DNA from: J014 sp964486055
GTDB taxonomy: Bacteria; Acidobacteriota; Blastocatellia; Pyrinomonadales; Pyrinomonadaceae
Assembly (NCBI GenBank): GCA_964486055.1
Contig: CAZALE010000007.1
Coordinates: 62,001-126,000, forward strand
Direction: 5' to 3'
DNA: 64,000 bases
Part shown: positions 34,750 through 43,858 of the stretch, one piece after another
Numbering within the stretch: position 1 is the first letter of the stretch
How the letters are laid out: every line of letters begins with the position of its first letter
Notes under the pieces: generated by a model
The model's database searches: none
Told to the model about the DNA's origin: nothing
Seen by the model: the letters and a program-made list of their open reading frames with translations, nothing else
Program-made: the position numbers and the translations under genes

Positions 34750-35772
34750 TCAAAGTGCTTGAGTATTAGCTTCTACGCCGTTCTCACCTTCTGTTTCGCC
34801 GCCATGTTCCGCCAAGAATCTTTCTGCATCAATCGCCGCCATGCAACCCGTCCCAGCTGCTGTGACTGCTTGACGATAGTAATTGTCTTGAACGTCGCCA
34901 CAAGCAAAAACACCAGGAACATTTGTCTTCATCGTTTTGCCTTCGGTTTTTATATAACCGTGCTCATCCATCTCTAGCATGCCACGAAATAAATCTGTAT
35001 TAGGTTTATGCCCTATCGCCACAAAAACACCTTGACAAGGAAAGAGCGATTCTTCGCCGGTCTTGTTGTTATAGACTCTAATGGACGTAACTCCTGCTTC
35101 TTTAGTACCTAAAATCTCTCTAACCTCAGTGTTCCAGAGTATTTGAATTTTTTGATTTTTGAATACTCTATCCTGCATAATTCGCGAGGCTCTGAATTGA
35201 TCTCTACGATGTATTATTGTCACCTTTGTAGCAAATCTAGTTAAAAACAGCGCTTCTTCCATCGCGGTATCACCACCACCTACTACAACCACCTCTTTTC
35301 CTCTAAAGAAAAATCCGTCACAAGTTGCGCAGGCTGAAACTCCGTTACCGCCAAAACCTTCCGGCATTGGTGCTTCTCCCGGAACACCAAGCCATTTTGC
35401 CGATGCGCCTGTAGAAATTATCAAAGTGTCCGCTTTTATAATCTCCGTCTCTTGCCCACCTGAAGATGCCGATTTGCCAAATAAAGTAAAGGGGCGCCTA
35501 GTCAAATCAACTTTTTCTATCCAAACATCGGAAAATTGAGTTCCGAAGCGTTCTGCCTGAAGCCGAAACTCATTCATTAACTCTGGACCTAGAATTCCTT
35601 TTGAAAATCCTGGGTAATTTTCGACATCTGTGGTGATCATTAATTGTCCTCCGGGCTGGGGACCTTCGATCACCAAAGGTTGCAATTGTGCTCTGGACGC
35701 GTAGATAGCAGCGGTTAGACCCGCAGGGCCAGATCCTAGTATGACTACCTTGTATCTTTGTACTCTTTCCAT
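34750..35772 (-). CDS. trxB: Thioredoxin-disulfide reductase
   Basis: FAD flavoprotein that passes electrons from NADPH to thioredoxin. From the preferred ATG at 35772 it has 340 residues. The FAD-binding GSGPAGLTAAIYASRA is near residue 14, the redox pair C148/C151 is in SACATCDG, the NADPH site VVVGGGDTAMEEALFL follows, and VFACGDVQDNYYRQAVTAAG closes the second FAD segment. A 20-residue upstream extension starting at 35832 is possible but is atypical for TrxB. The C-terminus has an unusual acidic Gly/Glu tail of about 20 residues. Confidence 0.95.
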   Translation of the reverse strand: MERVQRYKVVILGSGPAGLTAAIYASRAQLQPLVIEGPQPGGQLMITTDVENYPGFSKGILGPELMNEFRLQAERFGTQFSDVWIEKVDLTRRPFTLFGKSASSGGQETEIIKADTLIISTGASAKWLGVPGEAPMPEGFGGNGVSACATCDGFFFRGKEVVVVGGGDTAMEEALFLTRFATKVTIIHRRDQFRASRIMQDRVFKNQKIQILWNTEVREILGTKEAGVTSIRVYNNKTGEESLFPCQGVFVAIGHKPNTDLFRGMLEMDEHGYIKTEGKTMKTNVPGVFACGDVQDNYYRQAVTAAGTGCMAAIDAERFLAEHGGETEGENGVEANTQAL

Positions 35773-35905
35773 AAATTTCTTAAGTTCTAATTGTAAATTT
35801 TCCAGAAAATCTAGTGCAAAGCCCATGAGCAAGTTACAATTTTAAGTTTTTATATGATAAACTTTGTCTTACTCAATAAACTTTAGCATTGCGCAAGGGC
35901 CGAAA

Positions 35906-36292
35906 ATGGTTACCAACACTCAACCTCAATTTGAAGAAAGACGTTTTGCTCTGCGAATGGCTTTGCGTTTACCTATCGTTGTCTCAGGAAGGGCGCCAGA
36001 CGGAGCAGCTTGGAGTGAGCCAACTGAAACCGATGACATATCTACAACAGGAGCCCTTTTTCATCTTAATCAACCTGTTGAAGTCAATGACATTCTCTAT
36101 ATAAGATCTCATAAACCAGATGGGGTTCCTGTTGAGACAAGGGCTCGAGTTGTGCGAATTGCCCCATCGACCTACGGAACTATAAGGGTTGGGGTAACAA
36201 TTTTGGAGCCAACTGAGAGCTGGTTGAGGCTTTTCGTAGCCTGGGTGGCTGACGATCAAACTTCTGAACATAACACAGAAAATAATCTCTGA
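35906..36292 (+). CDS. PilZ-domain protein
   Basis: A 128-residue protein made mostly of one PilZ domain, the bacterial c-di-GMP-binding fold. The signature pair is present in weakened form: the Arg-rich ERRFALRMALRLPI at the start, and DDISTTGALFHLN (D/NxSxxG). The rest forms strands (DILYIRSHKPDG, VETRARVVRIAPS, IRVGVTILEPT). I start at ATG 35906, after AAGGG; a TTG at 35864 is in frame but adds a segment outside the domain. It is divergent from trxB and followed 10 bases later by the crotonase gene. The target of regulation is unknown. Confidence 0.82.
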   Translation: MVTNTQPQFEERRFALRMALRLPIVVSGRAPDGAAWSEPTETDDISTTGALFHLNQPVEVNDILYIRSHKPDGVPVETRARVVRIAPSTYGTIRVGVTILEPTESWLRLFVAWVADDQTSEHNTENNL

Positions 36293-36302
36293 GGTTATTG
36301 TG

Positions 36303-37085
36303 ATGGGAAATTACGATACGATCCTGATCGAAAAACAAGAGAAAATCGCAATACTTACCATAAATCGTCCTGATAAACTTAACGCCCTGAATTACCAAGT
36401 CCATCGTGAAGGAGTCTATGCGTTAGACGAGCTCAAAAAAGATGATTCGGTGCAGGTGTTAATAATCACCGGTGCCGGTGAAAAAGCGTTCGTCGCAGGA
36501 GCCGACATCTCAGAATTTATCGGCAAATCCCCAGTGCAACAGCGAGCTATTTTTCAGGAAAGAACGCTATTTAATTCTATAGATTTGTTCCCTAAACCTG
36601 TGATCGCAATGATAAATGGATACTGTCTAGGTGGTGGATGCGAAATAGCTTTATCCTGCGATATACGAATAGCAAGTGATAAGGCTAAAATTGGCCAACC
36701 TGAAGTAAACTTAGGCATTATCCCAGGCGGAGGTGGTACACAAAGACTTACAAGATTAGTCGGTGAAGGCAAAGCAATGGAGCTCATCCTAACAGGCGAG
36801 ATGATAGATGCGCAAACGGCTCTATCCATTGGGCTAGTAAATCACGTATATCCACATGACTCGCTTCGCGATAAAACGCTGGAACTAGCAGCTAAAATCG
36901 CAGAAAAGCCCCCCATTGCCCTACAGATGGCCAAAGAGGCTATTAAAACAGCATCCAGAACACTTTTAGAAGAAGGATTACGCCGGGAAGTAGACTTGTT
37001 TTCCATATGTTTCTCGACTGAGGATAAAGAGGAAGGAGTCAAAGCTTTTTTAGAGAAAAGAAAGCCCATCTTTAAAGGGCGATAA
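36303..37085 (+). CDS. Enoyl-CoA hydratase / crotonase-family protein
   Basis: A 260-residue crotonase. It shows the CoA/oxyanion segment GEKAFVAGADISEF, then GYCLGGGCEIALSCDIRIAS with the first catalytic Glu, and GQPEVNLGIIPGGGGTQRLT with the second, so hydratase activity is expected. The end, LEKRKPIFKGR, is typical for short-chain enoyl-CoA hydratases of the fatty-acid or butanoate pathway. ATG at 36303 is preferred over the adjacent in-frame GTG at 36300; GAGG lies about 8 bases upstream. No other beta-oxidation gene is near, so the substrate remains open. Confidence 0.9.
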   Translation: MGNYDTILIEKQEKIAILTINRPDKLNALNYQVHREGVYALDELKKDDSVQVLIITGAGEKAFVAGADISEFIGKSPVQQRAIFQERTLFNSIDLFPKPVIAMINGYCLGGGCEIALSCDIRIASDKAKIGQPEVNLGIIPGGGGTQRLTRLVGEGKAMELILTGEMIDAQTALSIGLVNHVYPHDSLRDKTLELAAKIAEKPPIALQMAKEAIKTASRTLLEEGLRREVDLFSICFSTEDKEEGVKAFLEKRKPIFKGR

Positions 37086-37108
37086 TTACTTGAGGAGAGG
37101 GAGACAAA

Positions 37109-38830
37109 ATGAAGAAATTTTTGATTCTGGCTAGCTTGCTTTTTTTCTTGCCCGTATTTGCTTCTGAAGAAGGCAAAAAAACAAATAAAACGAAACGTCA
37201 GGCTCCACTAGAAATTAAAGTAACTCCATGGGGTCCGACTCAATCTGATGTAGAGCTAGCTAAAAGGCGAGTATTACAGGACCTAAATGTTCAACGAGAA
37301 TTACAGGGAGCTAAATACAGATTAGTAGCTTTCGAGCTCATAGACGACGAATCCGTAAAAGATAAATCATTGCCCAGCGTACCACCAAGTCGCTATAGAG
37401 CCATCCTCTATGACTACACTAACAATCAAGCCGTCATTGCCGAAGGCGATTTTGATGGTAAGGAGCCAATAACAGTAAAGCGATCAGCCTTTGATCCCGG
37501 TGTAGGAGATGAGGAGTTGCGGGCAGCATACGATCTAGTCGCTAAGTCCCCTGAGTTTGCAACACTCTATGACAAACATCAGATTCAATTCTACGAACCC
37601 ATGCCTCCAACAACTCATTTAAACGGCGAAAGGCTGGTTAACGTTGGTGTAATAAATCTTCAAACTGGACAGCAAGAGATCGTGAGCGTTAGTTTTAAAG
37701 ATGACAAAGTCATCAGATACGAAGCGAAAGCCCCACCAACTGCCAAAGCTTCACCTGAGGCATGTGGTATTCAGAACTCTGGGCAAGGAGCGACAGGAAG
37801 AGGTGTCCCCGGTCAGTATCAGCTTACAATCACTCAAAATGGAGCCCCCTTGTGGGAAATGCTTGTGATTCGTCCTTCCTCATCTTCTGGCTCATCGGAA
37901 GGTTCAGGTATTGAAATAAGAGACGTTAAATACAAAGGTAAATCAGTTTTGAAAAGAGGGCATGCACCTATTCTGAACGTTAAGTACATAAATGACACTT
38001 GCGGCCCATTCAGAGATTGGCAGTATTCTGAAGGATATTTCCAAATTCCAACATCGGGCGTACAGTATCCAAACGGTCCCTCAGGCGGCATAGCAATATT
38101 GAGTTCAGGAGTAGCAACCACAGCCATTGAAACTCGTAATGATCAGGGTAACTTTCAGGGAGTAGCAATTTATCGTCAAGACGTTGGTTACGGTGAAGAA
38201 GTGGTTTTAGTTACGGAGATGAATGCTGGCTGGTATAGATATGTGATGGAATGGAGATTCGCACCGGACGGCACTATACGTCCACGATACGGATTTGCTT
38301 CTACTGCAAATAGTTGTGTATGTAATCCTCGAATCCATCATGTATATTGGCGTTTCGATTTTGATATAGTTCAGCCTAATAATAAGGTGTTTCAGATAGA
38401 GCGAGGTAGAAAATTTATGAAACAAATCCTCACAGAGGCTGCTATATTTCGAAACTACCAAACTAATCGTAGTTTTTTGATTCAAAATGCTGATGGTGAT
38501 GAGGCTTACATTTTAACTCCTGGATTTAACGACGGCAGCGTCGCGGACAGAAACGGTAACTTGATTGATACATTCGGAGCAGGCGACATCTGGTTATTGA
38601 AGTTTCAAGGTACTCCCAATGATCCTGGTGAATTAAATGACCCAAATACTAGCGCAGCCGCAAATCTCAATCCATGGGTAAGTGGTGAATCCATTGATAA
38701 TCAAGACATTGTCATTTGGTACGGTGCTCACCGATATCGTTCAGATGACACAAGCATTAGTAATCAAAGAAACGAGGTCATCTCTGGAGTGAATATCATA
38801 GGGCCAACGCTGAAACCTGTTCGCTGGTGA
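37109..38830 (+). CDS. Exported copper-amine-oxidase-like protein with altered cofactor motif
   Basis: A 573-residue protein with a signal peptide (MKKFLILASLLFFLPVFASE) and a strong GAGGAGAGGG ribosome binding site. From residue 265 on the layout follows copper amine oxidases: IRDVKYKGKSVLKRG, FRDWQ, the WRFAPDGTIRPRYGF strand pair, H410/H411 in IHHVYWRFDFDI where the HxH copper pair normally lies, and IVIWYGAHRYR (H541) followed by GPTLKPVRW. But the topaquinone motif N-Y-D/E appears as GWYRYV (W375-Y376-R377), and the usual DxGxYG base segment is not visible. It may be a degenerate or non-oxidase relative, or have a different cofactor. No operon partner. Confidence 0.65.
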   Translation: MKKFLILASLLFFLPVFASEEGKKTNKTKRQAPLEIKVTPWGPTQSDVELAKRRVLQDLNVQRELQGAKYRLVAFELIDDESVKDKSLPSVPPSRYRAILYDYTNNQAVIAEGDFDGKEPITVKRSAFDPGVGDEELRAAYDLVAKSPEFATLYDKHQIQFYEPMPPTTHLNGERLVNVGVINLQTGQQEIVSVSFKDDKVIRYEAKAPPTAKASPEACGIQNSGQGATGRGVPGQYQLTITQNGAPLWEMLVIRPSSSSGSSEGSGIEIRDVKYKGKSVLKRGHAPILNVKYINDTCGPFRDWQYSEGYFQIPTSGVQYPNGPSGGIAILSSGVATTAIETRNDQGNFQGVAIYRQDVGYGEEVVLVTEMNAGWYRYVMEWRFAPDGTIRPRYGFASTANSCVCNPRIHHVYWRFDFDIVQPNNKVFQIERGRKFMKQILTEAAIFRNYQTNRSFLIQNADGDEAYILTPGFNDGSVADRNGNLIDTFGAGDIWLLKFQGTPNDPGELNDPNTSAAANLNPWVSGESIDNQDIVIWYGAHRYRSDDTSISNQRNEVISGVNIIGPTLKPVRW

Positions 38831-39222
38831 GTTTGAACCTTGATTTATACAGGAGAAATTCTTGATAAATTGTGACTCTCATCCTATTTCGTCATTGATA
38901 GCAAATGCAACACGAAAGCAAGAGCTTATCTCCTGAAGCAGACTGGAAGAGTAAGCTGGCTGAACAAGTCGATTTATTAGAAATTGATTAAGAGATAGTA
39001 AAAGCTTGGATTGCCTCTCGCTAATCTCTATCTAGCCCTCTTAAGCTGCTGCATTAAGGTGTTCAAAACCTCTTTAGGCATCCCGTATCCCTGTAAAACA
39101 CACTGATTCGATGAATCCAGAGAATTTACCTCAAGAGGTAGCTAATGAGACTAGTTGCAGAAACTGCTTAAAGACCTAAACTTTTGGATAGCTACGCTAG
39201 ATGTTATCATCAAATTTAAAAT
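38831..39222. other. Intergenic region before the CbbQ-like gene
   Basis: About 390 bases. A 28-codon frame (38905-38991) is the only short ORF with any coding look, but it has no ribosome binding site that I can defend. No repeat or RNA fold recognised. Confidence 0.4.
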
Positions 39223-40029
39223 ATGGAGTTAGCAATTGAGAAATACCAAGTTGAGAGTGAACCATACTACTTACCAATAAAGCATGAAGTAGAAGTCCTT
39301 GAGGCTGCTTATAAAGCTCGGCTGCCAGTAATGTTGAAGGGGCCAACAGGCTGCGGAAAGACTCGTTTTGTAGAGTACATGGCATGGCGACTCAAGAGAC
39401 CTCTTATAACAGTAGCATGTCACGAGGATTTATCAGCAACTGACCTAGTGGGACGATTCTTACTTGAGGGAGAAGAAACCGTGTGGCACGACGGACCATT
39501 GACGAGAGCCGTCCGAAGTGGCGCTATCTGTTACCTCGATGAGGTGGTGGAGGCAAGAAAAGATACTATCGTTATTATCCACCCTCTGACAGATGACCGT
39601 AGAAGATTACCAATCGAAAAACTCGGCGTTATATTGGAAGCCCCGCCAGAATTTATGTTGATAGTTTCTTACAATCCAGGTTATCAATCTATCCTCAAAG
39701 ACTTAAAACAATCTACTCGCCAGCGTTTCGTTGCTATAGAATTCGATTATCCAAATATGGAAACCGAGACGGCAATCGTAGCGCATGAGGGTGGCGTAAA
39801 TGAATCAATTGCACATGACCTGGTCAGAATCGGGCAAAAGGTCCGAAATCTACGTGGACATGGATTAGAAGAAGGAGTTTCCACTAGACTTCTAATTTAT
39901 GCAGCTCAATTAATATCAAAAGGGATTCCGCCTATTCAGGCTGCTGAGGTGGCACTCTGCTCGCCAATAACTGACGACAGAGAATTACAGCGAAGCATAA
40001 AAGAAATAATCACAACGATCATGGTCTGA
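39223..40029 (+). CDS. CbbQ/NirQ/NorQ-family MoxR AAA ATPase
   Basis: A 268-residue AAA+ ATPase. Walker A is GPTGCGKTRF near residue 40 and Walker B is AICYLDEVVEARKD; VSYNPGYQSILKDLKQSTRQ holds the sensor-1 and arginine-finger region, and the C-terminal SPITDDRELQRSI is typical of the NorQ/CbbQ group. These proteins remodel or activate partner enzymes such as nitric oxide reductase or Rubisco, together with a VWA-domain protein (NorD/CbbO). No such partner or substrate enzyme lies next to it, so it is an orphan here. Confidence 0.87.
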   Translation: MELAIEKYQVESEPYYLPIKHEVEVLEAAYKARLPVMLKGPTGCGKTRFVEYMAWRLKRPLITVACHEDLSATDLVGRFLLEGEETVWHDGPLTRAVRSGAICYLDEVVEARKDTIVIIHPLTDDRRRLPIEKLGVILEAPPEFMLIVSYNPGYQSILKDLKQSTRQRFVAIEFDYPNMETETAIVAHEGGVNESIAHDLVRIGQKVRNLRGHGLEEGVSTRLLIYAAQLISKGIPPIQAAEVALCSPITDDRELQRSIKEIITTIMV

Positions 40030-40321
40030 GAGATCAATTCCTATAACCTTATTAGTTGTCGATCGGAGTACGGATCAAATCCGCGGCTGCTCCGATCACA
40101 AGCGTTTATTCTGTTAATTTTATCAGTAGCTTGCTCATAAAGTTTGTTCTCTTGTAGGAAGTCACCAATAGAACGACTGAACCAAATTTCAGAGACAACA
40201 AGAGGCATCATGGACGCTTAGATAAATAGTGAGACCTGCAATTCATAACTCATGCAAAGTTATAATCAAGTTTTAGCGTTCATTACCTAGATAGACCTAG
40301 TGCAAATTAAAATATAAGGGT

Positions 40322-40864
40322 TTAGTACAGAGGATTTTGACGAAGCATTTCTCTTAACTCTAGTAATTCCGTGGCAATTTTGCGAAGAGCTTCACGACGT
40401 CTCTGATCGAGATATAAGCCAGTATTTACGTCAGTATTAGCTTCTTCTATCTCGGTTTCAGCAGAGTCAAAAGCTAAACAATTTAGATTGGATTCGTTCC
40501 TAAGATCTGAGTTATAAGTTGCCTCTTTCAAGGAATCAGGCGCAAATTCCGGAAAAGCATTGACTTTAATTTCCTCAGATGGTTCTGAAGCCTTAAAAAT
40601 TTTTAATTTACTCGACTCTCTCAGTTCAGCCTGCAGTTTCTTCTTGGCGCCCGCGATTGTATAAAGCTCGTCATAGAGCAACTCTTTTATTCTTAGGGCA
40701 ATTTCGACGTCGCGTTGGCGATAAGTTCTCTGACCTGAGCGGTTTTTTTGAGGAGCTAACATTGGGAATTCAGTTTCCCAATACCTTAGCACGTGGGGTT
40801 GGACTCCTACTATCTCACATACCTCACCAATTTTAAAAAATAATTTCTCAGGGATGACTCTCAT
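40322..40864 (-). CDS. MerR-family transcriptional regulator
   Basis: A 180-residue regulator with a winged-helix MerR DNA-binding domain at residues 5-75: FKIGEVCEIVGVQPHVLRYW, then RSGQRTYRQRDVEIALRIKE. The remaining part has no metal-binding Cys motif and no known effector domain; the Glu/Ser-rich middle looks flexible, and the last 35 residues form a Leu/Arg-rich helix that may dimerise. I start at ATG 40864; a further ATG four codons upstream (40876) is in frame. It lies 91 bases downstream of rsmE on the same strand. The regulated genes are not evident. Confidence 0.83.
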   Translation of the reverse strand: MRVIPEKLFFKIGEVCEIVGVQPHVLRYWETEFPMLAPQKNRSGQRTYRQRDVEIALRIKELLYDELYTIAGAKKKLQAELRESSKLKIFKASEPSEEIKVNAFPEFAPDSLKEATYNSDLRNESNLNCLAFDSAETEIEEANTDVNTGLYLDQRRREALRKIATELLELREMLRQNPLY

Positions 40865-40955
40865 CGCATAGCCCATACTTAATTTTCATTCATTCCAAAT
40901 TCTATTAGCACTTCTATTCTCTGTCAATCTAGACACTTAGTTAAATAATCTCGTG

Positions 40956-41669
40956 TCAAATTAAATCACCAAAACGATGTTGCAAGATTGCAGTTATAGC
41001 AATCGCCGAAGTCTCTGCCCTCAGCACTCTACCATTTAAAGTGACCACTAAAGCACCGTGGGATTTAGCCATCTCTATCTCTTCCCTCTCCCATCCACCC
41101 TCTGGGCCGATCACTGCAATTATTTCCTCCGAAGATTTTATAGCCGAAAAATGCGTTCCATCTTGCTCCGAGAAAACGATTAAATTCTTACCCTTATGAC
41201 TATTCAAAAAAATACCGAATGGCATTGGATCATATATCTTCATTAAATTAGCCCGCCCACATTGCTTACTAGCCTGAATTATTATCTTCTTCCATCTGTC
41301 TTTGAGGTTCGATATTTTTACATCAGACCTTTTCGTGATTAAAGGAGTGAACATCTTAACTCCCAGTTCTACGGCTTTCTGGACTACCAGATCAAATTTC
41401 TCTCCCTTGAGTAATCCAATTCCCAGATGCAAGTCTAGACTAGATTCTCTGGCGGCTGGTGGTATCTCCTCAACGATCTCTGCAATAGCCTTCATCTTAT
41501 TTATCTTGTTTATACGACACAAAAACTCTCGTCCTTGGCCATCAAAAACCCTGATTAAATCAGACTCTTTTAGCCTTAAGACATTTTTCAAATGATGAGT
41601 CTCGTCACAATCTAAAGTCAGGAAATCTGGAGAAATATTCTGAGGGGCTGTATAGAAGCGATGTATCAC
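40956..41669 (-). CDS. rsmE: 16S rRNA (uracil-1498-N3)-methyltransferase RsmE
   Basis: SPOUT-class methyltransferase of 237 residues that methylates U1498 of 16S rRNA. The N-terminal PUA-like part has HHLKNVLRLKESDLIRVFDG. The knotted SAM-binding domain shows IGPEGGWEREEIEMAKSHGA followed by LNGRVLRAETSAIAITAIL, the RsmE signature. It lies 4 bases after the 185-residue unknown gene and belongs to the hldE-unknown-rsmE unit. Confidence 0.93.
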   Translation of the reverse strand: MIHRFYTAPQNISPDFLTLDCDETHHLKNVLRLKESDLIRVFDGQGREFLCRINKINKMKAIAEIVEEIPPAARESSLDLHLGIGLLKGEKFDLVVQKAVELGVKMFTPLITKRSDVKISNLKDRWKKIIIQASKQCGRANLMKIYDPMPFGIFLNSHKGKNLIVFSEQDGTHFSAIKSSEEIIAVIGPEGGWEREEIEMAKSHGALVVTLNGRVLRAETSAIAITAILQHRFGDLI

Positions 41670-41673
41670 AGTC

Positions 41674-42231
41674 TTATTTTAAAAATTTTTCTCGGAATTC
41701 ATCCGACAAAAATCGTAACTCAATCCATTTCTCAAATAAATCTGGAGATTCTAAATATATCCTGAGCCACTCTGCTATCTCATGTTTTTCTTCAAATTTG
41801 CCTATACTTGAGCGTTTTTCCTTTAAATCAAACAAAATTCTCTGTCTTGTCTGAGCAATTATCTGAGTCAGTAAATTTAAACCCTTTTTGTTTTTTTCTC
41901 TTATGAATTCCTTGCGTAAATTCTCCAGATTTTTAATTGAAGTTATTGCATCCTCCATGCTGTCAAAGCCATGAATAGCAGAGAATATTAACTCTTGCAC
42001 CGATTGAGATCTCCTCTGAAAATCCAAATCCATGATCTCCGGATATTTCAGCTTGGCTCCAGCATCAGCTAAAACTCTTGCAATTTTCATTGGCATTTCA
42101 ACAGCCCCATCACCAAAACGCTCCCTTAATGCGAGTTCTATCACTTTCAGCTCTTCTGCGCCTACGGTCTCTCTCTTCAAAGAGCGCCAAACTTGTACTA
42201 TTAACTCGTTTTTTGTTTTTGCTTCAGCCAT
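41674..42231 (-). CDS. Conserved-looking cytoplasmic protein, unknown
   Basis: A 185-residue protein without signal peptide or membrane segment, strongly helical and charged. The N-terminal 80 residues (VWRSLKRETVGAEELKVIEL, then MPMKIARVLADAGAKLKYPE) look like a compact helical domain; a long helix with ENLRKEFIREKNKKGLNLLT follows. It overlaps the adenylyltransferase gene by 31 bases and precedes rsmE by 4 bases, a tight arrangement that argues for real translation. I do not recognise a family; a role in RNA or LPS metabolism is only a guess from position. Confidence 0.65.
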   Translation of the reverse strand: MAEAKTKNELIVQVWRSLKRETVGAEELKVIELALRERFGDGAVEMPMKIARVLADAGAKLKYPEIMDLDFQRRSQSVQELIFSAIHGFDSMEDAITSIKNLENLRKEFIREKNKKGLNLLTQIIAQTRQRILFDLKEKRSSIGKFEEKHEIAEWLRIYLESPDLFEKWIELRFLSDEFREKFLK

Positions 42232-42695
42232 TGAGAGATCAGCTCAGAAGAGGAGTGATTTTTTGGGTCTCCTACGATTGCAATGCTGCCGCCATATTCT
42301 TTTACTATCTCTCTTTCAGGAACAGTGTCTACTGTATAATCCGTCCCCTTCGCGTGAAAATGAGGACGGATTACACGAATAAGTTCCTCTACAGTCGGTT
42401 CATCAAAAATGGTGACATAATCGACAGATTTGATCGAGGCAACAATCTCCGCACGCTCATGCTCGGGCATAAAGGGGCGATCTTTGCCTTTTAATCTCCT
42501 AACCTGCTCATCAGAATTTATCCCCACGATTAATATATCGCCCAATTGCTTTGCACCAGCCAAATAACGAACATGACCAACATGGAATAAATCAAAACAG
42601 CCATTTGCAAGAACTATCACAGCACCCGCAACTTTTAATTTTTCTACTTCCTCAACTAATTCTTGGCGATTCAAGATTGGAGCAAACATACTCAT
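42201..42695 (-). CDS. hldE (C-terminal domain, rfaE2): D-glycero-beta-D-manno-heptose 1-phosphate adenylyltransferase
   Basis: Nucleotidyltransferase of 164 residues that makes ADP-heptose from heptose-1-phosphate for the LPS inner core. ANGCFDLFHVGHVRYLAGAK carries the HxGH motif, and GINSDEQVRRLKGKDRPFMP with ERAEIVASIKSVDYVTIFDE complete the RfaE2 pattern. In many proteobacteria this domain is fused to the kinase; here kinase and transferase are separate neighbours. Its 3' end overlaps the unknown gene by 31 bases. Confidence 0.92.
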   Translation of the reverse strand: MSMFAPILNRQELVEEVEKLKVAGAVIVLANGCFDLFHVGHVRYLAGAKQLGDILIVGINSDEQVRRLKGKDRPFMPEHERAEIVASIKSVDYVTIFDEPTVEELIRVIRPHFHAKGTDYTVDTVPEREIVKEYGGSIAIVGDPKNHSSSELISQWLKQKQKTS

Positions 42696-42745
42696 AGGCT
42701 TATATTAACTCATATCTCAATGAACTCTAAAGGATTGTGCAAGCT

Positions 42746-43756
42746 CTACTTACATGTAAGCTTATCAGAGTTTATTGATTCTATTAATTCTTCTGGGGTG
42801 ACAGAAGCTGTTCCTTTTTTCATGACAACTATGCCACCAGCGTGATTTGCAATCCATGCAGATTCTAAAAAACTTAAACCAGAGGCGAGGGCCAACGAGT
42901 AGGCTGCGATTACAGTATCTCCAGCTCCTGTGACATCGACAGGCTCTTTAGAACCCACGGCCTCCAGATGAGCTTTAGTTCCATCTTTTTCAAGTAACAC
43001 CATTCCTTTGCTGCCACGAGTTACCAATAACGCCTCACAATTCAGCTCCCTTCTTAACTCTTCACAATGATCTACAAGATCTGCCTCATCGAGTAATTTT
43101 TTGCCAATTAAGTCTTCTACCTCCTCTTGATTCGGCGTCGCCGAAGTCATACCCACAAAATCCCTCAACCTATAACGCGAATCTACGAGAAGAGGAATTC
43201 CTCTGCGCTTTGCATAGTCCCTTACAAGGGCAGAAAAACTTTTTGAGACAACACCATAGTTGTAATCCGAGACTATTATGGCATCAGCTTCAGCTGCAAG
43301 ATTGTAAAAATTTTCTACCAGAGACTTATGCACAGATTCGTCTATCTGCAGCTTGCTTTCATAATCGATTCTTATCACCTGTTGCCGTGTTGCATGATGA
43401 CGACTGGCCAAGACTCTAACCTTAGTCGTCGTCTCAAAACTGCTAGTAACTACAATGCCTTCACAATTGACATTTGCACTGCGTAAGCTCTCTAGCAAAT
43501 GTTCACCATTTCTATCGCAGCCTACAACTCCTATCAAAAAAACTTGACCTCCTAAACTAGCCACATTTACGGCAGCATTGCCAGCACCACCTGGCAATGT
43601 TTCAGTTTTATCGTGTTTCAAAATGAAAACAGGAGCCTCTCTCGAAACCCTATCGATCGTTCCGTGAAGAAACTGATCAGCAATCACATCACCGACAACG
43701 ATGATTTTCCTCTTACAGAACTCACTATTGATGATTTTAGTAAGATCTTGCCTCAT
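42746..43756 (-). CDS. hldE (N-terminal domain, rfaE1): D-glycero-beta-D-manno-heptose-7-phosphate kinase
   Basis: PfkB-type sugar kinase of 336 residues that phosphorylates heptose-7-phosphate at C1. VVGDVIADQFLHGTIDRVSR followed by EAPVFIL and ETLPGGAGNAAVNVASLG mark the substrate side; the anion hole and base are in PVDVTGAGDTVIAAYSLAL. It starts the hldE1-hldE2-unknown-rsmE unit, 50 bases before the adenylyltransferase. Presence of both heptose enzymes indicates a heptose-containing LPS core. Confidence 0.92.
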   Translation of the reverse strand: MRQDLTKIINSEFCKRKIIVVGDVIADQFLHGTIDRVSREAPVFILKHDKTETLPGGAGNAAVNVASLGGQVFLIGVVGCDRNGEHLLESLRSANVNCEGIVVTSSFETTTKVRVLASRHHATRQQVIRIDYESKLQIDESVHKSLVENFYNLAAEADAIIVSDYNYGVVSKSFSALVRDYAKRRGIPLLVDSRYRLRDFVGMTSATPNQEEVEDLIGKKLLDEADLVDHCEELRRELNCEALLVTRGSKGMVLLEKDGTKAHLEAVGSKEPVDVTGAGDTVIAAYSLALASGLSFLESAWIANHAGGIVVMKKGTASVTPEELIESINSDKLTCK

Positions 43757-43800
43757 TAAATTAAAAATTTATACAAATACATAAACCTCTCAAAGGCAAA

Positions 43801-43833
43801 CAAAAAGGTTGGAGTTCAATATTCTCCAACCTT
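43801..43833 (-). terminator. Rho-independent terminator after the second FG-GAP gene
   Basis: On the minus strand: AAGGTTGGAG, 9-base loop, CTCCAACCTT, then TTTTTG. A 10-bp stem followed by a T tract, 26 bases after the stop of the FG-GAP gene. Confidence 0.88.
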
Positions 43834-43858
43834 GAGCAAGCAGGCTAAACTTATCTGA

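Noticed and set aside
38905..38991. 28-codon frame with a hydrophilic peptide
   Set aside because: No ribosome binding site; no neighbour support.
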